A DNA stretch of 64,000 nucleotides from G963422445 sp963422445 (GCA_963422445.2 OY729512.2:3658001-3722000); one strand, 5' to 3'. Shown: positions 1 to 7,548, counted from the stretch's first letter. Notes: generated by a model from the sequence alone, not told the origin. A program made the numbers and translations.

Positions 1-1
1 A

Positions 2-124
2 GAGGGCAAGCCGCACAAGGTTGCGGTGGTGGCCGTCATGCGCAAGCTCATCATCCTCGCCAACGTGCTCGTGCGCGAGGACCGCGAATGGGCGCCGTCC
101 GCTCCCACTCCGATCACTGCATGA
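2..124 (+). CDS. IS110-family transposase, C-terminal end (cut by window edge)
   Basis: About 40 codons are open from the window edge to a TGA. They contain the block KVAVVAVMRKLIILAN, which matches the conserved C-terminal end of IS110/IS116/IS902-type transposases (K-x-A-x-x-A-x-M-R-K-L). The catalytic DEDD part would lie to the left of the window, so it cannot be said whether the element is intact. A second, decayed copy of this block lies at 37564-37700. Confidence 0.7.
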   Translation, partial: EGKPHKVAVVAVMRKLIILANVLVREDREWAPSAPTPITA

Positions 125-183
125 TTGTCGGGCCTGTGGAGAAATCAGTGAACGTCGCTGGATGAAATACCGGTAGACCGCCT

Positions 184-576
184 TCAACCCCCGAGTCCGG
201 GTTGACTGCAAACACGGATGCTCCTCTCGGCGCAGCTTTCGCAGATCGCGCGCTCCGGCGCGGCGGGCGCTTGTCCGCACCGGGTGCAGATGCCGGCCGC
301 CCGCCGCTCATCGACTTGCCGGCGATAGCGGCGGCGCTCGGAGGCGCGGGCTTTCTCCAGGTTTCTCCGCGGCTTGCCGGCGGCCCGGAGCCTGGCGTCG
401 CGGGTGCGCCCGGCCCTGTTCCGCTTCTCGCCACAGGGCTCGCACACGCTGCTCTCGGGCGCCGGCGGCCGCTTGCCGCATCGCGGGCACAGGCCTTGGG
501 CGAGGCGTTCGGCGGTGCGCTTGCGGAACCGTTCGCGGTCTTTTGCTCGGCCGACTTCCGGGTCTCGATAGGCCAT
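184..576 (-). CDS. small double zinc-ribbon protein, function unknown
   Basis: A 130-residue basic protein starts at an ATG (MAYRDPEVG) preceded by a good Shine-Dalgarno (SD) sequence, GGGAGG. It has two similar modules. Each has a C-x2-C-G pair followed about 11 residues later by a C-x2-C pair (CPRCGKRP...CEPCGEK and CTRCGQAP...CESCAER), as expected for two four-cysteine zinc ribbons. The modules are separated by an Arg/Lys-rich linker, so nucleic-acid binding is a reasonable inference. It is the last gene of a former operon: two very small ORFs (660-776 and 2292-2486) lie upstream on the same strand, now separated by an IS insertion. I recognise the architecture but no named family. An in-frame extension upstream to position 960 crosses the IS end and is not the gene. 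Confidence 0.7.
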   Translation of the reverse strand: MAYRDPEVGRAKDRERFRKRTAERLAQGLCPRCGKRPPAPESSVCEPCGEKRNRAGRTRDARLRAAGKPRRNLEKARASERRRYRRQVDERRAAGICTRCGQAPAAPERAICESCAERSIRVCSQPGLGG

Positions 577-610
577 CGCATCCTCCCTGCCAAAGTCGAA
601 ATCGGACGGA

Positions 611-645
611 GGACGCCCGGCCGGCACGGGGCCGGCCGGGCGTCC
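611..645. other. strong GC-rich hairpin between two small genes
   Basis: A perfect 14-bp inverted repeat (611-624 with 632-645) has a 7-base loop. It sits between the zinc-ribbon gene and the 38-residue ORF on the minus strand. No T-run follows on either strand, so it is not a canonical intrinsic terminator. It could be an intercistronic mRNA stabiliser or attenuating hairpin. Confidence 0.55.
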
Positions 646-659
646 CGGGAGAAGGCCGC

Positions 660-776
660 TCAGCCCCTCTGCCTGCGGTCGCAGAACAGGCCCGCGGCGA
701 CCGAGCCCCACAGCTGCTGGCCGCCGCGGGTGCGCAGGCCCGTGCAGACGATGATCTCGGTGCGCGCGGGGCGCAT
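660..776 (-). CDS. 38-residue small protein with strong ribosome-binding site
   Basis: This small ORF starts with MRPARTEIIVCTGLRTRGGQ and ends with CDRRQRG. It is preceded by GGAGG with a 7-base spacer. The SD lies only a few bases from the left end of the IS at 789. Removing the IS and one copy of its CTCC duplication gives TGAAGGAGG-TCAGAAG-ATG, in which the TGA ends the 64-residue ORF at 2292-2486. The two genes were therefore coupled in one operon before the insertion. The protein is basic, with two cysteines and no recognised domain. Confidence 0.5.
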   Translation of the reverse strand: MRPARTEIIVCTGLRTRGGQQLWGSVAAGLFCDRRQRG

Positions 777-1008
777 CTTCTGACCTCCGAACCTCTTGCA
801 AAATTCCTGTCCCCAGGGTCCGGTGAGCCCGGATCGGTCGGTTGCTTCCGGTCACCTCTGCACCTGGAGGTCGGAATCCATGGATTCGCTGTGTCTCATC
901 AGAGATGATGAGAACAAACAGGGACCTTTGTGGACATCGGGACACGCCTCTCCGGGCCACTCTCTTCGAGAGGGCCGCGAAGGGTCGGCATGCGTCGTCG
1001 GAGCCGCG

Positions 1009-2148
1009 CTATGGGACGGCGAGACGTATCAACTGGTCAGCCGCCAGGGCCAGGATGCCGAACATGAGATGGCAGGCGACCTTGGAATATCCACGGACGC
1101 GGACATGGCGCCCGCCAAACTCATCCTTGAGGCGGGCGTTGGTCCTCTCGACACCGGACCGGATCCGGAACCGCACGGTCTCGGGATCGACATGGCCTAT
1201 TGCACGCCGGGCCCGAGCCTCCCGGTCTCGCTCCTCCTTGAGGTCCTTGTCCCGGCGCGGATTGACATCGATGATCGGCACATGGCCAAGCCGTTCGCTC
1301 ATCTGGTAGATCTCCCTGGCATCATAGGCCGCGTCCATGAGATCGTAGAGATTGGTCACACGCCCGGCGGTCATCATCGCCAGCGGGATCGCGACCTGGC
1401 TGTCATGGACGGATGCCGAGGTGAGGACGGTACTCAGCGGCACCCCGCAGTCTGCTGTGTCGATATGCAGCTTGTAACCGCGCCAAGCCTCCAGGACCCC
1501 CTTGGCATTCTTCTTTGCCCCGTGATCACAGACCTTCGGCAGCGCGTCAAGCATCTCATCGAGATCCATCCCGTTCGCTTGCCGTTCGAGACGCCCAGGC
1601 TCCTTCGTCCTCTCCGCGCCCTTGCGGGGCCGGCCGCGCTTGCGGTTCGGCGTCCCGGCCTTCGGCTTCGGGACCGGCGTCTCCCGGGCCTCGATGGCCG
1701 TCGAGTCCCTCGACACGTGGCCGATGAGCGTGTCGCCCAGTGTCTCTGCGACCAGAGCCGCGTGCATCCTCTCCGGAAGACGGGACTGCGAAAATTCGGC
1801 AAACGCCCGCGAAAACGTCTCTTCACTCGGGATCTCCGAGACACGCGACCAGCCGCACAGCCGGCGCAACGTCGGGTCCACCTTGAGCCTGTCGATCAGG
1901 TGGCGGGTCGTCGGCAGACCCCACACCGCCTTGGCGATGAAGCCACGGGCCAGCGCCTGGCGATCCTCCCGGGGCCGACCCGGACCGGTCCACATCCCAT
2001 CGACGAAGCCCTCCACCTTGACGAGATCGAGAGCTGTCACGAAACGCTTGTGCGTCTCGAGGAGAGGACCGACCGCCTCGGCCAACGCAGGGAAAAGTTC
2101 TCCTTGAAATCGGTGCCAGAGATCGGATAGGGTCGAGCCAAGGGTCAT
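1009..2148 (-). CDS. IS5-type DDE transposase (DUF772 plus DDE_Tnp_1 layout)
   Basis: A 379-residue transposase. The start MTLGSTLSDL is chosen because GAGGAGGTGACCCCG precedes this ATG; the frame stays open upstream but that part lacks an SD and covers the IS end. The N-terminal half resembles the DUF772 helical region (GRPREDRQALARGFIAKAV). An Asp-Ser-Thr motif (SRDSTAIEARE) is the likely first catalytic Asp. GYKLHIDTADCGVPL and the late VERTNARLKDEFGGRHVR region fit the second Asp and the catalytic Glu block of DDE_Tnp_1. The frame is uninterrupted, so this and the copy at 38101-39240 are the only full-length versions here. This one keeps the usual GYK motif and is the best candidate for an active source. 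Confidence 0.85.
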   Translation of the reverse strand: MTLGSTLSDLWHRFQGELFPALAEAVGPLLETHKRFVTALDLVKVEGFVDGMWTGPGRPREDRQALARGFIAKAVWGLPTTRHLIDRLKVDPTLRRLCGWSRVSEIPSEETFSRAFAEFSQSRLPERMHAALVAETLGDTLIGHVSRDSTAIEARETPVPKPKAGTPNRKRGRPRKGAERTKEPGRLERQANGMDLDEMLDALPKVCDHGAKKNAKGVLEAWRGYKLHIDTADCGVPLSTVLTSASVHDSQVAIPLAMMTAGRVTNLYDLMDAAYDAREIYQMSERLGHVPIIDVNPRRDKDLKEERDREARARRAIGHVDPETVRFRIRSGVERTNARLKDEFGGRHVRVRGYSKVACHLMFGILALAADQLIRLAVP

Positions 2149-2157
2149 CGGGGTCAC

Positions 2158-2201
2158 CTCCTCGGTATCTTGTTGTTGTGGAAACACAACATACCACGAG
2201 G
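2158..2201 (-). promoter_or_regulatory. hairpin placing the transposase SD at its base
   Basis: An imperfect palindrome lies just upstream of the transposase ATG inside the IS. Arms pair CTCG/CGAG, GTAT/ATAC and TTGTG/CACAA around a GAAA loop. In the transcript the 3' arm ends in CCGAGG, which runs directly into the SD GAGGAGGT. Folding could therefore hide the ribosome-binding site, for example when a transcript reads in from outside. The same layout is present in the copies at 16471 and 38101; it is partly mutated at 17853. Confidence 0.4.
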
Positions 2202-2291
2202 TGGCCCCGAAACCCAGGCCCTCGACAACAAAATCAGCCTCGAGAAGGCAAAAAACCGGTCGGGCCGGCAATTTTGCAAGAAGCTCCTCCT

Positions 2292-2486
2292 TCAGGGTGG
2301 GGTGACGCGCTTCGCCTTGCCCCGGACGTTCTCCTTCGCCGCCTCGGGCCGGACCGGGCGGATGTCGCCGTCCGCCATGGCGGTGAACGTCTCGACGACG
2401 TAGCGCTCGTCTTCGAGGCCGCCGCCGAAGAGGTGGATCAGGAACGTGGACGCCGTGTTGCCGGGCCTCGCCATCGCTGTCGTCAT
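2292..2486 (-). CDS. 64-residue small protein, first gene of the split operon
   Basis: An ORF that begins MTTAMARPGNTASTFLIHLF and ends in a basic tail (KENVRGKAKRVTPP). Its TGA is two bases beyond the right CTCC duplication of the IS, so only the junction to the next gene was disturbed. No strong SD is seen before either possible ATG (2486 or 2474). No family recognised. Together with 660-776 and 184-576 it reconstructs a three-gene minus-strand unit encoding two tiny proteins and a zinc-ribbon protein. Confidence 0.4.
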   Translation of the reverse strand: MTTAMARPGNTASTFLIHLFGGGLEDERYVVETFTAMADGDIRPVRPEAAKENVRGKAKRVTPP

Positions 2487-2751
2487 GGTGCCGGTGTCAG
2501 GGAACGGCGGCGGCGCCTCTCTCCCGAGTGCCGACCGCCGCCCCGCTCACGGCCGGACCTTTCCTCTCGTCGGCCCGGGATGCATCGGCCGGCGACAGCG
2601 GCAGGGAGATGTCGTGGCGGCAGGCAGGGGACAGGTTCCCGCCGCCGCCAGAACGACGGCGCCCGTGCCCGGCCCCCGCGATGCGATCGGAGGCCGCGCC
2701 GTCGGCCGGACGGCGGCGCAGCTTCGCAAGCCGGCCCGGCGCTTGAAGGTC

Positions 2752-2769
2752 TATAGCGGATGCGCTATA
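2752..2769. promoter_or_regulatory. palindromic operator of the toxin-antitoxin module
   Basis: TATAGCG-GATG-CGCTATA is a perfect 7-4-7 inverted repeat just upstream of the toxin gene. Its position and symmetry fit binding by the dimeric HTH antitoxin encoded at 3097-3381 (autoregulation). TATA-rich palindromes of this type are usual upstream of HigB/RelE-XRE modules. Confidence 0.65.
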
Positions 2770-2770
2770 T

Positions 2771-3100
2771 GACGGGCATGGATGGACGGTCGAAACCGTC
2801 TCGGCCGTCGATGCCGAAGTCGAGGCCCTGCCGACGGCGTTGCGCGCCCGGCTGATCCGGCTGCTGGAGACGGTGGAGAATGTCGGCCTGGAGGTGCTTC
2901 GCGCACCGCATGTCAGGCATCTCGACGGCAAGCTCCGGGAACTGCGGGTCAGGGCCGAAGGGGGCATCGCCCGGGGGATCTACGTGACGGCGGCCGGACG
3001 GCGGGTGGTAGTCCTGCACGTCTTCGCGAAGAAGTCGCGCAAGACGCCGCGCGGCGCGCTCGCGACCGCCCGGGAACGCATGAAACAGGTGACGACATGA
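2771..3100 (+). CDS. HigB/Gp49-like (RelE superfamily) toxin, start codon unresolved
   Basis: This encodes a phage-derived Gp49-like, HigB-type toxin, expected to be a ribosome-dependent mRNA endonuclease. The family pattern is clear: GWTVETVSAVDAEVEAL, RLIRLLETVENVGLEVL, VRHLDGKLRELRV, GIARGIYVTAAGRRVVVLH, then FAKKSRKTPRGALATARERM. The domain begins near 2771, but the frame from the upstream stop (2744-2746) has no ATG or GTG; the first usual alternative is TTG at 2840, which would lose about 23 residues of the domain. ATGs at 2769, 2778 and 2782 are in other frames, so a one-base indel near 2780 is likely. The stop overlaps the antitoxin start (ATGA). Confidence 0.7.
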   Translation, partial: DGHGWTVETVSAVDAEVEALPTALRARLIRLLETVENVGLEVLRAPHVRHLDGKLRELRVRAEGGIARGIYVTAAGRRVVVLHVFAKKSRKTPRGALATARERMKQVTT

Positions 3101-3381
3101 CGAAGCTGAAGGACCTGAAGGAACGCTTCATGGAGGCCCCCGAGTTTCGGGAGGAATACGCGCGAGTCGACGAGGAGTATGCGCTGGTCGAGGCGCTGGT
3201 GCGCGCCCGCACGGCGGCGAAGCTGACGCAGGCGGAGCTTGCCCGGCGGCTCGGCACGACCCAGTCCGCGGTCGCGCGGCTGGAAGGCGGCCGGGTGTCG
3301 CCGTCCTTCGCCACGCTGCGCCGCTACGCCGAAGCGACCGGCACGCGGCTGAGCGTGGCTCTGGTGCCGGCCGGAGACTGA
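3097..3381 (+). CDS. XRE-family HTH antitoxin (HigA type)
   Basis: A 94-residue antitoxin whose ATG overlaps the toxin stop by 4 bp, giving translational coupling. Residues 1-38 (MTKLKDLKERFMEAPEFREE) form the helical part that usually wraps the toxin. Residues 45-80 form the Cro/C1-type helix-turn-helix, with LTQAELARRLGTTQSAVARL as helices 2-3 and SPSFATLRRYAEATG following. It should neutralise the toxin at 2771-3100 and repress from the palindrome at 2752-2769. The frame is intact even though the toxin start is not. Confidence 0.85.
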   Translation: MTKLKDLKERFMEAPEFREEYARVDEEYALVEALVRARTAAKLTQAELARRLGTTQSAVARLEGGRVSPSFATLRRYAEATGTRLSVALVPAGD

Positions 3382-3643
3382 GGCGCCCGAGACGGCGCTT
3401 GGCCGGCGCCTGCGCTGTCCGGGATCGGGCTCGGCGCGTTGGGCCGCGACCGCCGGGGCCGGCATCGTGGACGCCCGGACGTCCTCCCGGCGCGATGGCT
3501 CTGGAATCGGGGTGCAGGAGGAAGTGCCGACAGGGACGGTCAGAGATACGCCTGAGTTGGATCGGATCCGCTTTCAGAATGCTTACGACAATGCAGGATG
3601 TATTTGTGATACGTGATATTATACAATCAATATCAATAGGTTA
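3382..3643. other. non-coding stretch, GC-rich then abruptly AT-rich
   Basis: No gene is supported here. The first 200 bases are GC-rich. From about 3575 the sequence becomes AT-rich (for example TGATATTATACAATCAATAT), unlike its surroundings, just before a relaxase fragment. This may be a recombination joint between the toxin-antitoxin module and plasmid-derived DNA. Confidence 0.4.
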
Positions 3644-3958
3644 GTGGAAATCATCAATAGAACCACGCAGAAGTTGTTCTACGTCGAGATCTCCCGCGCG
3701 CGGGACAAAGCCGAGCTCGTCACCGACGACCGGGCCGCGCTGAAGGAGCAGATCGAAGCCGCTACCGGCGAGCGCATCGCCGCGCTCGAAGCGGTTGAGC
3801 CGGGCCGCGCGAAGGGGCAAGATGCCGGATTGGAGGCGGGCCGGAGCGCCGGACACGAGAGCGGCGCGTCGGTATCGCGGGAGCGGGACCGCTCGCTGGA
3901 GCGGGAAATGGAACGGACCTGGGCGCCGAAAAGCGTGGATCGGGATCTGGGGCTGTAG
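3644..3958 (+). pseudogene. C-terminal fragment of a MobF-type conjugative relaxase
   Basis: About 105 codons. The start matches the terminal helicase motif region of TraA/TrwC-like relaxases (TTQKLFYVEISRARDKAELV, then TDDRAALKEQI). This is the usual 'x-x-S-R-A-R-D' motif VI of the RecD-like helicase half, followed by a charged, low-complexity tail (RERDRSLEREMERTW). The nickase domain and most of the helicase are absent, so this is a relic. It shows that the island passed through a conjugative plasmid or integrative element. The next gene (ietA) starts 95 bp downstream. Confidence 0.65.
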
Positions 3959-4053
3959 TGTCGCGCGGTACGGAAACCCGCATTGTCGCCCCATGCGGTA
4001 GCCGGTACCCTGTTCCCAGGGACGATTCAGAGACAGGGGGTTTGCGGTCGAGC

Positions 4054-5058
4054 GTGTCCAGTACGAAGCAAATACTTGCCATGTTGCGTAGCCGGGCCGC
4101 GGGCGATGAAGAGCAGTTCTTCACCATCGCGCTCCAGGTCGCGGCGGCCGAGGCGCGCCAAGGACATCGTAGCTTGGCGGAAGCGCTTCGGGAGGCCGTG
4201 GAGAAGGCGCGCACTCATTCCGGTGGAGGGCAGACCGTTGCTGTCCCGTTCGCAAGGCCACGCGGTGACCTCGCCGAGCTTATAGAGCTGCGCAACCCCT
4301 CGCACCGTCTTGATGACGCCGTGCTGAACACCACGTTGCGAGGTCAGCTCGACGATCTGATCCGCGAACAGGCGCGCAGGGATTGGCTTCGAGAGCACGG
4401 GAAGACGCCGAGCCGGCGGATCCTGTTTGTCGGGCCGCCGGGATCGGGGAAAACCATGACCGCCGAAGCGCTCGCCGGTGCCCTGAAACTGCCGTTGTTC
4501 GTCATTCGCCTGGAGGCGCTGATCACACGGTTCATGGGGGAGACGGCTGCCAAGTTGCGTCTCGCATTCGATGAAACGGCAAAACGCCGCGGGGCCTATC
4601 TCTTCGACGAATTCGACGCCGTCGGCGGTCATCGCAGCGCGTCCAACGACGTCGCCGAGATGCGCAGGGTCCTGAACTCGTTCCTGCAATTCATGGAAGA
4701 GCCGAACGCGACGGACAGCTTGATCGTTTGCGCGACCAACCACCCCGATCTACTCGATCGCGCACTGCTGCGACGGTTCGATCTCGTCCTTCCGTTCGAG
4801 ATGCCGAACGACGACGAGACCCGCCGGATCATCAAGGCTTGTCTCCGACCGATGAAGTATCCGAATCTGGCCTGGAAACGGATCGTGGATGCGGGGCGTG
4901 GCCTGAGCCAGTCCGAGCTTTCGCGGGCGGCCGAGAAGGCCGTAAAGACCGCGATACTCGATGAGCGGGACCGCCTGACGACAATGGACGTTGTCGGCGC
5001 TCTCGATGAACGCCGGGAGATGCGCGAGGCCTTCACGGGCGCGCAAGGTTCGGCCTGA
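4054..5058 (+). CDS. ietA: IetA-like AAA+ ATPase
   Basis: A 334-residue AAA+ ATPase, partner of the adjacent protease. The GTG at 4054 (MSSTKQILAMLRSRAAGDEEQ) is preferred because family members start with this K-Q-I-x-x-L-L segment; the frame is open from 3958 but the extra 32 residues look non-coding. Residues 1-100 form a helical N-terminal region. Walker A is GPPGSGKT (127-134), Walker B is YLFDEFDAVGGHR with Asp185-Glu186, and sensor/arginine-finger motifs are CATNHPDLLDRALLRRFD. IetA/IetS was described on an Agrobacterium plasmid as a toxin-antitoxin-like stability module and later scored as anti-phage. ietS follows after 3 bp. No decay is visible. Confidence 0.82.
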   Translation: MSSTKQILAMLRSRAAGDEEQFFTIALQVAAAEARQGHRSLAEALREAVEKARTHSGGGQTVAVPFARPRGDLAELIELRNPSHRLDDAVLNTTLRGQLDDLIREQARRDWLREHGKTPSRRILFVGPPGSGKTMTAEALAGALKLPLFVIRLEALITRFMGETAAKLRLAFDETAKRRGAYLFDEFDAVGGHRSASNDVAEMRRVLNSFLQFMEEPNATDSLIVCATNHPDLLDRALLRRFDLVLPFEMPNDDETRRIIKACLRPMKYPNLAWKRIVDAGRGLSQSELSRAAEKAVKTAILDERDRLTTMDVVGALDERREMREAFTGAQGSA

Positions 5059-5061
5059 GTC

Positions 5062-7548
5062 GTGGCCTCCCCTTACGATCTTCCGCACATTGACTTGTCG
5101 CGGAGGCTGCAGGCCGCGCCGTTTACATCGGCTGCTTCCAATCAGATCGAAGCGGGAACACCGCGCAGCCGCGAGGAGCATGGCGAGAAACTGCGCGGCG
5201 AACTTGACGCATCCTATCGGGCGTTCGATGCGGCAAGGCGCGAGGACCCTCGTCTGGATCCGCCCCAGGGCGCCTTTCTCGAAGTCGAGCTGAAGCGGGG
5301 ATCGCGGGTCGATGTCGTCGAACGAAGAAACGATGGTATCAGGCCGGGGGCGGCCAGGCTCGATACGAACGAGAAACGGGTCGTCGGGCTGTATGTCCCC
5401 GATGAGTCGCGCGAGGTATTCGCGGAGATTCTCCGTGAATATCAGGAGGGCGAGCTGACCCCGGGAGGCAAACCGCAGCGCAAGGCCTTCGTCGATCCCA
5501 TCGAATCCATCCGTGCTGCTCGTCTTGAGACGTTCTGGACCGACGATGCTTCGAGACTTCCGCCACCAGGCCGGCAAATGTGGTGGGAAGTGTGGTGCGT
5601 GCGCGCGTTGGAGGACGAGCTCGATCAGTTGGTCGCCAAGCTCGGAGCGCGCGCGGCAGATCGCGAGCAACGCCTGTATTTTCCCGAACATGCCGTGCTG
5701 CCGGTGCTGGCCGACAGGGCAACGATCGAGCTGATGCTGTTCGCGCGCCTTTCCATTGTCGAGCTGCGCAGGGCAAGCGACAGTCCGGCCTTCTTTCTGG
5801 ACGATATCGACCGTGACGAGCAACGGGACGCCTGCGAGGAGCTCTCTGAACGAACGGAATGGCCGGGCATCGATGTTCCGGCGGTCTGTCTTCTCGATAC
5901 AGGGGTGAATCGCGCCCATATTCTGATCGAACCGACGCTCGCCGAATCGGATATGGCCGCGGTGAGGGCCGAATGGGGGGTCGCCGATTCCGCACAGGGG
6001 CACGGCACGGGCATGGCGGGGCTTGCGCTGTTCGGAGACTTGACTCCGCATCTGACGGGTGTGGAGGTCCTGTCGCTGAGGCACCGTCTGGAGTCGGTGA
6101 AGATACTGCCGCCGAACAGATTCGATCCGACCGAAGAGCGTTTGTACGGCGCGTACACGAAGCAGGCCGTGGCATTGCCCGAAACCGGGCGTCCGGACCG
6201 TCGAAGGGTGTTTTGCCTGGCGGTGACCAATGAGGACAGGACGGGCTGGCGGCCGACGACCTGGAGTGCAGCGATCGACCAAGAGGCTGCCGGTGTGACG
6301 GAGGTTGGCGAGCGGGTGCCTGCGAGACTGTTCGTGGTGTCGGCAGGGAATGCGCCTAGTGAGATCACGATGGAGCGGATCGCGGACGCGGGCACGCTCG
6401 AAATCGAGGATCCCGCGCAAGCCTGGAACGCGATAACGGTCGGCGGGTACACCGATCTGATAAATATCCAGGAGCAGGAATTCGAGGACTATTCACCCTA
6501 CGCGAAGGCGGGAGACATCAGCCCTTACACGCGGACATCGACACTGTGGCTCCAGGGCAAGGCCCCGTTCAAGCCGGATATCGTCATGGAAGCGGGCAAC
6601 CGTGTGGTCTCGCCTGCGAGGACGGATGTGTACGACGCGGATTCGCTGGCGCTATTGTCGACCGGGCCGAACACCGATCAGCATCCGCTGGTGTCGTTTC
6701 GGGCGACGAGCGCGGCCACGGCGCAGGCTGCACGCCTTGCCGCGCGGTTGACGGCCGAGTTTCCGCACTATTGGCCCGAGACCATACGGGCCTTGATGAT
6801 CCACGGCGCGGAGTGGACACCGCCGATGAAGGATGCCTTGACGGCGGCGGGCACCAAGAGCGCGGCCTGCCTCCTCCTGAGGCGCTACGGCCACGGTGTG
6901 CCGACGTTCGAGCGCGCCGCGGCCTCGGCGAGAAATCACCTGGCGATGATTTCCGAAGCGGAAATTCAACCGTACAGTCGAAGGGGAAAGGGCATGCACG
7001 AATGCCACTTCTATTCGTTGCCCTGGCCTCGGACGGCTCTCGAAAGTCTGGGCGAACAGGACGTCACCCTGAAAATCACATTGTCGTATTTCGTCGAGCC
7101 CAACCCCGGTTCGTCCGCTGCATTCGATCCGTATCGCTATCAATCCTTTGGACTGCGCTTCGACCTGAAGCGCCCGTCGGAGACGGTTGCCAATTTCGCG
7201 AAGCGGCTCAACAAGCAGGCATGGGAGAAAATCAAGGATCGGCCTTCTACGGATGAGGACCGTGACAGATGGCTGTTCGGCACGCAGTCGATGTCCGCGG
7301 GATCGTTGCACAGTGATGAATGGACGGGACCCGCGGTCAATCTTCTCTCACGCAACATCATCTGCATCAAACCGGTCGGGGGCTGGTGGAAGGAACGCGC
7401 GAAGGCCGATGTGCGAGGACAGAAAGCGCGCTATTCGCTCGTTCTCTCCCTGCGATCCGAGGACAGTGAAATCGATCTCTACACGCCTGTCTCGACCATG
7501 GTCGAGGCGGAGATCGGGGTCGAATCCATCGTGGTTCCGACAAGCTGA
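5062..7548 (+). CDS. ietS: IetS-like subtilisin-family (S8) serine protease
   Basis: An 828-residue subtilase starting at a GTG three bases after the ietA stop, so the pair is co-translated. The catalytic triad is visible: Asp279 in VCLLDTGVNRAH, His314 in GHGTGMAG, and Ser550 in RATSAATAQAARLAA. The Ser motif is the variant typical of this protease group rather than G-T-S-M-A. Residues 1-270 form a long N-terminal region without a signal peptide, so the enzyme should be cytosolic. After residue 600 there is a C-terminal domain of beta-rich look. In the known system the protease is the toxic part and IetA restrains it. The frame is intact over nearly 2.5 kb, which is notable among the decayed neighbours. 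Confidence 0.85.
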   Translation: MASPYDLPHIDLSRRLQAAPFTSAASNQIEAGTPRSREEHGEKLRGELDASYRAFDAARREDPRLDPPQGAFLEVELKRGSRVDVVERRNDGIRPGAARLDTNEKRVVGLYVPDESREVFAEILREYQEGELTPGGKPQRKAFVDPIESIRAARLETFWTDDASRLPPPGRQMWWEVWCVRALEDELDQLVAKLGARAADREQRLYFPEHAVLPVLADRATIELMLFARLSIVELRRASDSPAFFLDDIDRDEQRDACEELSERTEWPGIDVPAVCLLDTGVNRAHILIEPTLAESDMAAVRAEWGVADSAQGHGTGMAGLALFGDLTPHLTGVEVLSLRHRLESVKILPPNRFDPTEERLYGAYTKQAVALPETGRPDRRRVFCLAVTNEDRTGWRPTTWSAAIDQEAAGVTEVGERVPARLFVVSAGNAPSEITMERIADAGTLEIEDPAQAWNAITVGGYTDLINIQEQEFEDYSPYAKAGDISPYTRTSTLWLQGKAPFKPDIVMEAGNRVVSPARTDVYDADSLALLSTGPNTDQHPLVSFRATSAATAQAARLAARLTAEFPHYWPETIRALMIHGAEWTPPMKDALTAAGTKSAACLLLRRYGHGVPTFERAAASARNHLAMISEAEIQPYSRRGKGMHECHFYSLPWPRTALESLGEQDVTLKITLSYFVEPNPGSSAAFDPYRYQSFGLRFDLKRPSETVANFAKRLNKQAWEKIKDRPSTDEDRDRWLFGTQSMSAGSLHSDEWTGPAVNLLSRNIICIKPVGGWWKERAKADVRGQKARYSLVLSLRSEDSEIDLYTPVSTMVEAEIGVESIVVPTS

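Larger units (their letters stand above)
789..2286 (-). mobile_element. 1.5-kb IS5-type element, copy 1 of 4
   Basis: The element is 1498 bp and flanked by a 4-bp direct repeat CTCC (785-788 and 2287-2290). One end reads GAACCTCTTGCAAAATTCCT. The other, reverse-complemented, reads GAGCTTCTTGCAAAATTGCC, so the imperfect terminal repeats share TCTTGCAAAATT. Near-identical copies lie at 15113-16609, 17715-19212 and 37963-39460. The insertion separates the SD region of the 38-residue ORF from the preceding gene. Confidence 0.85.

Noticed and set aside
611..645. Hairpin as a Rho-independent terminator
   Set aside because: No T-run on either strand, so it is listed only as a structure.
796..2130. 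444-codon plus-strand frame across the first IS5-type element (also 17871-19214, minus strand)
   Set aside because: Exact antisense of the transposase; it appears in every copy and has no SD or motifs.
1009..2271. N-terminal extension of the IS5-type transposase to position 2271
   Set aside because: The extension covers the terminal repeat and leader hairpin; the SD sits before the ATG at 2148.
2497..2967. Minus-strand 156-codon frame upstream of the 64-residue ORF
   Set aside because: It overlaps the toxin gene and its palindromic operator and has no motif or SD.
2782..3381. Single long plus-strand frame fusing toxin region and antitoxin
   Set aside because: The N-terminal half is toxin DNA read out of frame; the antitoxin has its own ATG at 3097 overlapping the toxin stop.
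4750..6420. Long minus-strand frame (556 codons) opposite ietA/ietS
   Set aside because: It is a GC-driven shadow antisense to two genes with complete catalytic motifs; its translation is Arg/His/Pro-rich without any domain.
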